Positions 19,709 to 30,658 of a stretch of 30,658 bases of DNA are shown piece after piece. Location of the stretch: contig NW_004754910.1 in assembly GCF_000188695.1 (NCBI RefSeq), positions 185,568 through 216,225 on the forward strand, read 5' to 3'. The position numbers were made by a program, and so were the translations under genes. The DNA comes from Salpingoeca rosetta (lineage: Eukaryota; Opisthokonta; Choanoflagellata; Craspedida; Salpingoecidae). Position 1 is the stretch's first letter. Each line of letters starts with the position of its first letter. The notes below the pieces were generated by a model. The model was not told the DNA's origin, searched no databases, and was given only the letters and a program-made list of their open reading frames with translations.

Positions 19709-22700
19709 AAGTGAGTGCAAGTGAGTGCGGGTATGTCGGCGTGTGCGGTGGCAAGATCAGTCGTGGCGTCTCACCCGAATTGCCTTTCCCTAACCCTTCC
19801 CCAACACACACACACACTCTCTCTCTTTCTCTCCTCCAACCCACCAAGCCCTTCCTCGCACTGACCTGATGTTGCCGGCGACGGAGAGCGCTTCCTGCGG
19901 GTCATCGACGTTGATGCCCACCTGGCCGTGGTGCACAACTGCCGACTGGGCCTTGCCACGGCTCCACTGCGTGTCCACCTCGCTGCTATATTGGCCGGGG
20001 TTTGACGCGCGCACGATGATGCGCTGGCACTGCGCGCCCTGCACAACCACGCACTGCCCAGACGACGTGTGTGCACGCAGCATGACGGCAAGCTTGAAGT
20101 AGCGCTGGTCCGGGTTTGGTTTCCCGCGCTTGCGCATGTTGTTGGCGGTTGTGGAGGTGAAGTGGAGGCGGGCAAGCCTGTGCACGCGGCGCCCCAGCAA
20201 CTCTGCAGCCGATACAACCAAGGGCTCGAACGAGGTCTTGGTGCGGTCTGTCTTGCTCTGCTCAATCGCAACAAGTTGCTCGTGGGCCTCCAACTGCAGC
20301 AATTTGAATATGTGTGTGTGTGTGTGTGTGTGTTGTGCGTGTGTGTGTGTGTGTGTGTGAATGCGACGTGAACATGGTGAAACAAAGCAGCGGTCGAGGC
20401 GAGATGCATGTCACATCATCACAACAACAGCGCACACCACACGATTAACACACGCGTCCCCATGCGCACAGACCACAACAACAGCCCTCAGCCCCTGGTC
20501 GTCCTCACCTTGAGGCCTGTGACGGAGATGGAGAGTTGAGTAACGTCGTGCAACGTGTCGTCAATCTTGACCGTCTTTGGCTCGCGGTCGCACGCCACCA
20601 GCACAGACAGCTGCATGCGCAGGGATGGTAGTTGTGTGCGTTTGAGTCGTGTGTGGCATGGGTTCAAGCAGGCCATCAAGTTGCTCCCCGGTGCGCTGTC
20701 GCACACACACGCACACAGACACACACACACACACACATACACATACGCACGCACAAGTGAACACACACTCTCACACTCTTCGCTCACCTGAAAGTGGTTC
20801 TTCTTCTGACACACAAACGCCTCGTCCATCGGGGAGTACGAGAAGCCCTTGTCCGCGCGAACCTGCAACGCACACACACACACACACACACACACAGAAG
20901 TGCGTGATAAGTTGGCGAGTGAAGTCTGTGCCGCGATCACACCCACACACGCACACACACGCACATATACGCAACCACCCCCCCCCCACACACACACACA
21001 CGCGAACTCACGTTGACGGTGAGGGGGATGTGCCTGCCTGCAGCGTCAAATACGGGACAGCGCTCTGTGTCGTCGCTGGTCTTGAAGACGAGCATGGGCA
21101 CATCAGACGGTACCTCCCCCGTCATCTCAAGCAGGTCCTGGGTGTCTGTGGTTGACCCTTTTTTCTTGCGACCACTGCGTCCCCCGCGCTTCTTGCCCTT
21201 GCCTTTGCCCGTGCTGCCCCGCCCGCCCTTCGCAGAGCTGCGTGAGGCAGATGTGATGCGTGCGCGCTTGTGCGTGTCCAGCCCACTGTTGCTGCCGTCC
21301 TCATCATCGTCGTCGTTGTTGCTGTCGCCGTTGCTGTTTGCGCTGTTGGTGCCGGGCGGGGAGGTGGCAGACGCAGACGCCGACCCCGATGACGAAGATG
21401 ACTTTGACGAAGACGACACGCGCGCAGCTGCAGCAACATGCCGCCGCTTTCCCGTATCTGCAGCACGAATGGCATGTGTGTGTGTGTGTGCGTGTGCGCG
21501 CGCGCGTGTGTGTGTGTGTGGCGGGGTCACACATATGTGCACGCGAAATTATTGTCTATCCATCCAAACTATCTTCCTTTTCCCTTTTTCCACATAACGA
21601 CACAGAACACTCAGCAACACAACAGCACAACAGCTCAACTCTACACCAGTCTACCCTTCTACCACCTTAAGACCTTACCACCGCACCGTCACCAGATCCC
21701 CCACAGCACAAACATGCGCACGAACCGCGTGCGGTGGTGTCAAAGGGCTGGAGGTGCAGGGAAGATGCAGGCTGAGGAAAGCCCATGTGCGCCATGCCCG
21801 ATTGATCTGGAATGCCATTTCGCGGGTGTGGCGGTGTTGGTGGTGGTGGCGGCGGCGGCATCTGCTGCCCAGAGGCTGCGCTGGTGTTGAAGGCTGCCTG
21901 ATAGAAGGCGCCCGGGGCGATGGTCGAGTGGGACGATGCGGGGTGCTGCTGGTGCTGCCTCTGCGGCGCACTCGGGACATACGCGTGCGTCAACGGCTTG
22001 GGCTGCTGCTGGGAGAGGGGCGGCTGCTGGTGCTGGTGGTGTTGCAGCCGCGTGTCAAACGGGAGCGAGGTGCCGAGCTGCGGGAAGAAAGGCTGCAGCG
22101 GGGGCGCAGGCTCCTCCGTGCCGTCCATGTCATGCTCGCCAGCGAGTGTCAGCGACATGGTTGACGTCGGCAGGTGCTGGAACCCTCCCTGCCCGCCGTC
22201 ATCCTCTCCACCGTCGTCACCAAGAGCAGTGTGACCGTGCCCCGAGTGCCGGCCGAGGCGGTGTTGCTGGTTCTGCTGGTGCTGCTGCTGGTGCACGGCG
22301 AGGGCAGGGAACGAGGCGGCTACATCGTCTTCGAGGGACGATGGGTTGGCGTTGCCACCCAGGGTCGGGTCCGTCATGACGGCGCCTGCAAGCATCAGCG
22401 CCTCTGTGGATGCGGTGAGGGAGTTTGGCGCGTTGGTGACGCCCGTGCTTCCGGGGAGATTGAAGGTCTCTGGCATGCCTGTGTTGAGTGCCTCCGTGCT
22501 GTCGTAGAGGGGATTCGTCTTGCTCTCCTGCCCGAGAGAGTGCAGGCCGAGGTGATCCGCACCACTCTGGTAGTGGTGGTGGTGCTGATGCTCGTACTCT
22601 TGCTGCCTGCGATGCGACTCGTACAGATGGTATCGGTGCAAGGGAGGCTGGCGCTGGTGCTGTTGCTCTTGTTGTTGCAGTTGGTGTTGTTGTTGTGGCT

Positions 22701-23319
22701 GTTGTGGCTGATGATGGATGTGGGGGTGGTGTTGTTGTTGTTGGCGCTGGTGCTGGTGTTGTGGTTGTGGTTGGAATTGTTGTTGCAGAAGGGATGGGTG
22801 GCGAGGGGATGCGCGCGTGGAGTGGTAGGGCGAAAATGCGCTTGGGGTGGTCGCAAAATGGAGTTGGGAAGCATCTCCGGCCATGGTGGAGCTCGGCATG
22901 TGCGGCATGAAGTTGACTTCATTGCGCAGGCCTGACACTGCTGCACTTGCTGCGCTTGTTGTTGCAGTCGTAGTGGTCGTTGTAGTCGTAGTGGTGGTGG
23001 TGGTGGCAGCACTCTTGGTGCGTGCACCTTCGTCGTTGTTTCCTGGGGACGGAGTGCCTGTGGACGGCATGGACGTGCCAGTCAGGTTCTCGGACGATGG
23101 ATCGCCCCTTCTTGTTTCAAGCACACAGCACAGCAAAGCAAAGCAAAGCAAAGCAACCACGACAGGACATGAGCCGCATGGGGACGCGTGGTGTCGAAAA
23201 TAGAGAGTGCAGTGGGATCAAAGGAAGGCACCGCATTTGACACATGAACGTCAGCAAAGCCAAGGAAAATAGCAGCAGGAACAAAGCACTTTGTGGCACA
23301 CTCACCGCTGAGTCGCCAT
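17342..23319 (-). CDS. MYRF: MYRF-like membrane-bound, self-cleaving transcription factor (last exon unresolved)
   Basis: MYRF proteins are ER-anchored trimers that cut themselves to release a DNA-binding fragment. Exons on the minus strand: 23319-23306 (MATQ plus part of Arg), 23110-about 21693, 21457-21012, 20862-20788, 20610-20509, 20293-19866, 19616-18590, 18451-18412, 18253-18097, 17867-17648, 17468-17342; at least 1351 residues in phase. Residues 1-477 are Gln/His/Pro-rich. A basic, NLS-like stretch follows (KGKGKKRGGRSGRKKK). Residues ~590-815 are an NDT80-like DNA-binding domain ending VGINVDDPQEALSVAGNIR. Next is the chaperone/auto-cleavage domain with TSDKRVKENI; Ser ~837 and Lys ~842 keep the S+5=K dyad of human MYRF. 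It also has LLVVNKDRVFMESVGAV, as in human. A coiled coil, an Arg/His-rich stretch and a membrane segment (about 1062-1085, FAWLTLCVLLASVLAVGVAV) follow. Then come a Ser/Thr region, an EGF-like Cys-rich module (exons 8-9) and a C2-like domain. The end of exon 2 is approximate. Confidence 0.9.
17559..17637. repeat. (AC)n microsatellite, MYRF intron
   Basis: Directly downstream of the donor at 17647 in sense, reading (GT)n. Confidence 0.9.
18527..18589. repeat. (AC)n microsatellite, MYRF intron
   Basis: Abuts the donor of the large membrane-segment exon, so the splice-site GT is the first unit of the (GT)n array in sense. Confidence 0.9.
19641..19706. repeat. (GT)n microsatellite, MYRF intron
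   Basis: (CA)n in sense, just upstream of the acceptor for the self-cleavage-domain exon at 19616. Confidence 0.9.
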
Positions 23320-23962
23320 GCCTGCGGGCAGGGCGTGTGTGTGTGTGTGTGTTGTGGGTTGGACACAAGCTCACTCACAACAACAACACAAGGTCGTTGT
23401 TTTGAGTGTGGTGTGAGATCTGGCTTCCTGCTTGTTGCTTGGATTTTGCCTGCAGGCAAAGAAATACACCACCAACTTCTTCCCTTTCCCTGTCCCTCCG
23501 TTGTCCTGAGAGATGAGGGCGGGGGGACGATAGGATGATGGTGATGAGCAACACACAAGTGCACCGCGGTGACTTTGAGATCCGCAACGAAGGATGCACG
23601 CCTCGCACACAAACACAAACAAAAACACACACCAAACAAAGGAGAGGAGGGTGCAGCTTGGCTGTTGAGCAAGAGGGCAAACTCAACGCGCGATATCCCC
23701 AGCCTCTGCAACAACAGAACAACAGATGACGGCAGGCGGTGCCTGTTAAATGCACATCGAATCCATTACAGAATAATCTGTTGTTGATGATGGAAGTTGT
23801 TGCGGTCATCATTGCCGGTCACGCTGATGTCACATTGTGCCACATCACACAACAACAACAAGCGGCAGTGAACACACAAGACACAAGACACACAAGAAGA
23901 CACAACACCACACCCTACAGCCACACCCTACAACCACAGCCACAGCAACAACACTCAACACA
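23320..23962. promoter_or_regulatory. Divergent intergenic region MYRF / 5-alpha-reductase
   Basis: Head-to-head start codons at 23319 (-) and 23963 (+) put both promoters in this ~640-base interval. No core motif is recognisable. The last ~100 bases before 23963 are CA/CAA-rich and are probably the reductase 5' UTR. A short GT tract lies at 23336-23350, and an AAAGC repeat (about 23131-23156) lies in the first MYRF intron just outside this interval. Confidence 0.4.
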
Positions 23963-25936
<1,974 letters not shown>

Positions 25937-25997
25937 TGATGGTGGACACACGGACGTGTGTTTGTGTACATACAACACACACACACAGACACACACA

Positions 25998-26044
<47 letters not shown>

Positions 26045-26434
26045 ACACAACGCTGCTTGTTCGTTATCGCCCGCCGAAAATAAATGGAAATCTTCATCGA
26101 ATTTTCAAGCCAAAAGAACCGACAATCGCCTTTCTTGCTTCTCCTTCTCATTCATGTCAACACCAAGAAGCCCACTCCACTCTCTCGCTGCTGCTCTGTC
26201 ATCCATATCCAGTATTTCGTGTCCACTCGCACCTCCCTTGGGGATAGCACACACGAGCATCACCAATAAGTCTGATACCAGCGGTGGTCTATTGACTCGT
26301 CATTGTTTGTTGTTGCCACTCCATTGCTGCAATTCAAAGTCAACGACAAGCACAAGCAGCGTGCTACTGACACAAGTTTTCATCGACAAACAGCCACACA
26401 CACACACACATCAACAACAACAAACACAACGATC
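25937..26434. other. Intergenic space between 5-alpha-reductase and PSMD6
   Basis: Both flanking genes run rightward. An (AC)n tract covers about 25975-26048. An AATAAA at 26076-26081 lies 140 bases after the stop and is a plausible polyadenylation signal. The PSMD6 promoter and CA/CAA-rich leader occupy the rest; no core promoter motif was recognised. Confidence 0.45.
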
Positions 26435-26586
26435 ATGGCGGAGGAAGAACTTGTGCGCGTGCCCAACTTGGACGTTGCGCAGACCCTCTTTGAACTCTCC
26501 TTGCCCGAAAGCGATCAAATGGCGCTGGAAGCTGCCTTCCTCGACGCTGTCAAGAAGGACGGTGCGTGTGCATTTGCGCGTTTGCA

Positions 26587-26649
<63 letters not shown>

Positions 26650-27886
26650 ATTCGTGTGCATTCGTGCGTTTGCATTTGTGTGCGTGCGTGCGTGTGTGCA
26701 TTCGTATGCGTGCGTTTGCATCTGTGTGCATTTGTGTGTGTGTGTGTGCAATCGTGTGCATTCGTGCGTTTGCATCTGTGTGCGTGCGTTTGCATCTGTG
26801 TGCATTCGTGTGTGTGTGTGTGTGTTGTTCATTTATATCTGTTGTCGTGTTGTTGTACGTGCACATGTTATCTTCGCCCACTCATGCTTCCTTTTGCATC
26901 CTTTGTGTTGATCGTCCTCCTTCCTTGATTGTCTGGCGTGCATTCTTGCACAGGCATGGCGCCCGTTTACGACCAAGCGTGCAAAGACCACGACCTCTCA
27001 CACGACGCCGCACTCAGCAAACAAATGCACGCTGACAGCGCCGAGAAGCTCAAGCAGCTGGACGCCAACATCAAAGGTGCGCGTGCATGAGCGCTTCGCC
27101 TTGGTAGAAGTGTGTGAGTGTGTGTACGTGTGTGTCTGTGTCTGTGTGTAGACCTGCGTGCTTACACATGCACTCACACGTATGGTCAAACACACGTTTT
27201 TATCCTCAGATGCGGAAGAGAACTTGGGTGAAACAGAGATTCGCGACGCATACATGGCAAAGGCACAACACTACGCGCGCATTGGCGCAAAGGTGCGTGT
27301 GCGTGCGTGTGCGTGTGTGTGCGCGTGTGTATGTGCGCGTGTATGGGCACGCATTTCCACACATGTCCACTTGCATGTGCACTGTTGCATCTGTTCCACT
27401 TTGGATTTTCGCCGTGCCCCATCGTGACCACCCCTTGTTCCTCTCTCCCGCCGCTCTTTACGTCTCACCCCTCATGTGACATGGCAGGAGGAGGCTGAGG
27501 CGGCCTTCCGTCAGGTGTACGAGAAGAGCATCTCTGTTGGCCAGCGCATGGATGTCGTCTTCTATCTCCTCCGCATCGGTTGGTTGTTGCTGCTGTCAGT
27601 ATGGGGCAGGGGAGTACTTGTGGCTGCATGAGACGAGAACTGTCGGAGTTGGTGTTCGAACACGTACACGCGAGGCTCTCTCACATACACACACACACAC
27701 ACACACTCGTACGCGCACACACACACACACACACACACTCTCTCTCACACTCATACTCACAAACACAAACACTGTACACATACACACACACACAGGCTTC
27801 TTTTTTGACGACAAAGAGCTGATCACGCGCAACCTGGAGAAGGCCGAGAGTCTGCTGGAGGAGGGCGGCGACTGGGAACGGTGAGA

Positions 27887-27931
<45 letters not shown>

Positions 27932-29343
27932 CACACACACACACACGTGCGCTCATGAAGTGCCTGCACTTTTTCTTCTCCTCGCTGATACGAAATCGCA
28001 ATGATTTACACTCCCTTCACACACACACACACACAACCACACATGATCCACCTTGCCCTGTTGTCGCGCAGCCGCAACCGACTGAAGGTGTACAAGGGCT
28101 TGCATCTGCTGACCATGCGCGAGTTTTCGCAAGCAACGTCGCTCTTCCTGGACACGGTGTCCACCTTCACGTGCGTCGAGCTGATGCCGTACAACGACTT
28201 TATCGGACTCACCGTCCTGGGAGCCGTCTTTGCTCTGCCCCGCACAGAACTCAACAAGAAGGTGCGCGCTGTGTGTGTGTGTGTGTGTGTGTGTGTCTGT
28301 GTGTGTCAATGTGTCTGTGTGTGTGTGTGCGTGTTAGTGTGTCCATGCTTATATACACACGCTCGCCTTCAACGCAATCTCATTCACCGTCTCCCCCCCC
28401 CGTCTCCAACGTTACCATCACCATCACCATCACCATCACCACCCCCTCCCCCAAATCTCGTTTGCAGGTGGTGAAGGGCCCCGAGATCCAAGAGGCGCTG
28501 CACGATTTGCCGCTGCACAAGCGGCTGCTGTCGTCGCTGTACGGGTGCAAATACGCCGACTTCTTTGCCGCGCTGGCGGAGGTGGAGGGCGTGTTCAAGA
28601 CGAGCCGCTACCTCGCCCAGCACACGCGCTTCTATGTTCGCGAGCTGCGCATCAAGGCGTACCAGCAGCTGCTGCAGTCCTACCGCAGGTCCGTGCTGCT
28701 GGTGGTGTGTGTGGTGGTGGTTGGTGTGTGAAGGTGGTGTGCGTGGTGTGCTTGTGTGTGCGCCTCTGTGTGGCCCTGTGTGTTGTATTGCTGGTGTATG
28801 TATTGTTGCTCGTGTGCATTTGTCTTGCATTGTTTCGCGTTGGGATTCAGCACCACCGATGACTGCTGCCCGTGCCTCACATTCCCTTGACGCCTTCGTA
28901 TCAATGGCAGCGTGACGCTTGCGAGCATTGCGTCGTCGTTTGGGGTGACAGAGGCGTTTATTGACGCCGAGTTGTCGCGCTTCATTGCGGCGGGGCGCCT
29001 CAACTGCAAGATTGACAAGGTCGCCGGCGTCGTCGAGACGACCCGCCCAGACCACCGCAACGCCCAGTACCAGGAAATCATCAAGAAGGTGTGTGTGTGT
29101 GTGTGTGTGTGTGTGGATGTGTGTGTGTGTGTAGATGTGTGTGTGTGTGTGCGAGTCAGAGTGAGAGAGTGTGCATGCATGAGCCATCTCTGTCCCATTG
29201 TCTGCTTCAACCACGACACGAACTCACGCGATTGTTCAAATCACCACCACCACCATCATCGCCACCATCATCGCCACCATCATCGCCAGGGGGACATGAT
29301 GTTGAACCGGCTGCAGAAGCTTGGCCAGGTCATCAGCATCTGA
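26435..29343 (+). CDS. PSMD6: 26S proteasome regulatory subunit Rpn7 / PSMD6, complete
   Basis: Rpn7 is a PCI-domain subunit of the 19S lid and braces the lid against the base ring. Exons: 26435-26561, 26954-27076, 27210-27292, 27488-27578, 27796-27880, 28072-28261, 28468-28688, 28911-29088, 29290-29343; 383 residues (human about 389). Phases fit throughout. The N-terminal half is TPR-like helical repeats ([20 protein letters not shown]). Diagnostic blocks are [43 protein letters not shown] and [10 protein letters not shown]. The PCI winged helix gives [35 protein letters not shown] and [20 protein letters not shown], and the protein ends [13 protein letters not shown]. Nothing is missing, so it is likely functional. 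The last intron ends in a triplicated CACCATCATCGC-like unit directly at the acceptor. Confidence 0.96.
26590..26820 (+). repeat. (GT)n plus GCATTCGTGCGTTTGCAT-type repeats, PSMD6 intron 1
   Basis: A pure GT block (26590-26648) is followed by about eight imperfect units of GCATTCGTGTGCAT / GCGTTTGCATCTGTGT. This is a minisatellite derived from, or interspersed with, the dinucleotide array. Confidence 0.85.
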
Positions 29344-29788
29344 GGCACCGCCAACCATTCAGCCCGTTCCACCATCCGTGTGTTCATGTTGCGTGAGCAT
29401 CACTTGTTCGCCCCTCTCCCGTGTGCATGTGCGCGCGGTGTACTTGCTTGTTGTGTGTTGTCCTTCTCTGTGTGGTCTTGATTGTTGTTGTCCTTTTTCC
29501 GTTGTGCGTGTGTCTCCGTGTGTTGCATTGTTGCGTTTGTGTGACGTGAAGTGTGACAGCGGCAGAAGTACATGTGTGCAGTGCTGAACCTTCATTGTTT
29601 ACTGCAAAGGACGGCACGCCGCCAAGGAGAAATTAACACCGCATCGTATCCAACCACGGGGACATGCCGCAGAGCATCTTACAACCCAGACACAGACAGA
29701 GAGAGAGACAGAGAGAGACAGACACACACAGAGACACACACACACACACACTCAGACACAGACACAGACACAGACACACACACACACA

Positions 29789-29829
<41 letters not shown>

Positions 29830-29863
29830 ACACACACACACAGACACACACAAGAACGCCACC
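29344..29863. other. Convergent 3' space between PSMD6 and SLC35A gene, with (AC)n/(AG)n tract
   Basis: No gene is visible. Bases about 29689-29852 are a compound GACAGA / GACACA / (AC)n repeat lying immediately downstream, in sense, of the SLC35A stop codon at 29864. It probably sits in that gene's 3' UTR or just beyond. Confidence 0.55.
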
Positions 29864-30449
29864 TCACTTGTGTCCCGTTTGCGGGAGTGTTGGCTTTGGC
29901 GCGGGCTGGCTGGAGGGGTGACTGTACATGAAGGTGGATGCGACAACGAGCATGGTGCCGACAGCAAAGTACATGGTGAAGCGCACGTCTCCAAGGAGGA
30001 GATAGGAGAGGAGGCCCGTGAGGATGATGGAGATGCTGTTGGCAAAACCCTTCAGGATGTTGTCGGCAAACCTGCAGCCGCGCAGCAGGGAGGTAAAAGG
30101 GGGGGGGGGAGGGAGGGAAAGAAAAAGTGGTGTGGGGGATGTAAGGACGACAACGTAGCAAGCATGATGAGGACGATGGCAGGCAAACAGACACAGACAA
30201 ACAAACACACACACATACAGACAAACAAACACACACACACACACACAATGAGTAGAAACGGACTTGATGACGGCAGCGATGATGAGGCCGCCAAAGGCCT
30301 GGAGAGAGATTGCAATCCAGGTGACGGTGGAGTAGTACTGGAAGAACCCTCCCTCTGCCACGCGGTCACCATCGTTCACAACGACGCCAATCAGCCCGAG
30401 CACAATGGAGAAGAGGCTCAGCTGAATGTTGCGCAGCCACAGCGATTGC
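29864..30449 (-). CDS. SLC35A-family Golgi nucleotide-sugar transporter, last two exons (N-terminus off right edge)
   Basis: SLC35A proteins exchange UDP- or CMP-sugars for the nucleoside monophosphate across the Golgi or ER membrane. Exons on the minus strand are 30449-30264 and 30071-29864, joined in phase (AA|G) with GT-AG ends; 131 residues are visible. LWLRNIQLSLF, GLIGVVVNDG, GGFFQYY and AFGGLIIAAVIKFADNILKG, then FANSISIILTGLLSYLLLGD, match the last four membrane helices of SLC35A1-A3. The KxADNILKGFAxSxSIIL block is the family hallmark. The tail (SQPAPKPTLPQTGHK) is short and polar. Which sugar it carries cannot be told from this part; similarity to SLC35A3 (UDP-GlcNAc) looked closest from memory. 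The preceding intron runs into (AC)n at 30575-30646. Confidence 0.9.
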
Positions 30450-30539
30450 CTGGTGGAGGAGGAGGAGATGGTGATGGTGGTGGTGGCAATTACAACACGT
30501 GGGCGGAGGCACGGGTGAGTATTCATGTGTAACGCACGC

Positions 30540-30571
30540 AAACAGACACACACAGACACACACACACACAG

Positions 30572-30646
<75 letters not shown>
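30540..30646. repeat. (AC)n microsatellite, SLC35A intron
   Basis: Compound GACA/(AC)n tract at the right edge followed by (CCGA)n; (GT)n in sense. Confidence 0.9.
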
Positions 30647-30648
<2 letters not shown>

Positions 30649-30658
30649 GACCGACCGA

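Overview
This window is nuclear DNA of a unicellular eukaryote. It carries intron-rich, animal-like genes, long (AC)n/(GT)n tracts concentrated in the introns, short intergenic spaces and an RNA polymerase III tRNA gene. The gene set is INCENP, FANCL, a membrane-bound MYRF-type transcription factor, steroid 5-alpha-reductase, Rpn7/PSMD6, an SLC35A sugar-nucleotide transporter and an ankyrin/Roc-COR/TIR/SAM protein. Together with the compact but repeat-filled introns this points to a holozoan protist, most likely a choanoflagellate (Salpingoeca-like). That placement is an inference from gene content; no species marker was read.

Layout, left to right. 164-1402 (-): 3' part of the map-visible FANCL gene, whose C-terminus lies off the left edge. 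1968-8010 (+): complete INCENP in ten exons, divergent from FANCL. 8357-10300 (-): small EF-hand protein with a Lys-rich N-terminus and an Asp-rich tail, convergent with INCENP. 10314-11488 and 15584-16772: the two arms of a large, nearly identical inverted repeat. Each arm carries an intact tRNA-Trp(CCA) gene and a copy of the same promoter region. The arms enclose and partly overlap 11977-15685 (-), a gene with the order ankyrin - partial Roc - COR - TIR - SAM. The left arm carries only the truncated start of that gene, and the right arm carries only the upstream region of the EF-hand gene. 17342-23319 (-): MYRF-like transcription factor (NDT80-type DNA binding, Ser-Lys self-cleavage domain, membrane segment, EGF-like and MYRF C2-like lumenal parts). 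23963-25936 (+): 5-alpha-reductase, divergent from MYRF. 26435-29343 (+): PSMD6/Rpn7. 29864-30449 (-): last two exons of an SLC35A transporter that continues off the right edge.

Most genes are housekeeping: mitosis, crosslink repair, proteasome, Golgi transport and lipid reduction. They share no single pathway. The unusual part is the 10.3-16.8 kb region. There an immune-like Roc/COR/TIR/SAM protein sits in the loop of a ~1.2 kb palindromic duplication with a 27-bp micro-inversion at the break. The gene itself shows a reading-frame change at the Roc/COR junction and no recognisable P-loop. It may be a fast-evolving NAD-cleaving or signalling receptor, or a decaying copy of one. A second window-wide pattern is that, in sense orientation, intronic (GT)n lies after donors and (CA)n before acceptors.
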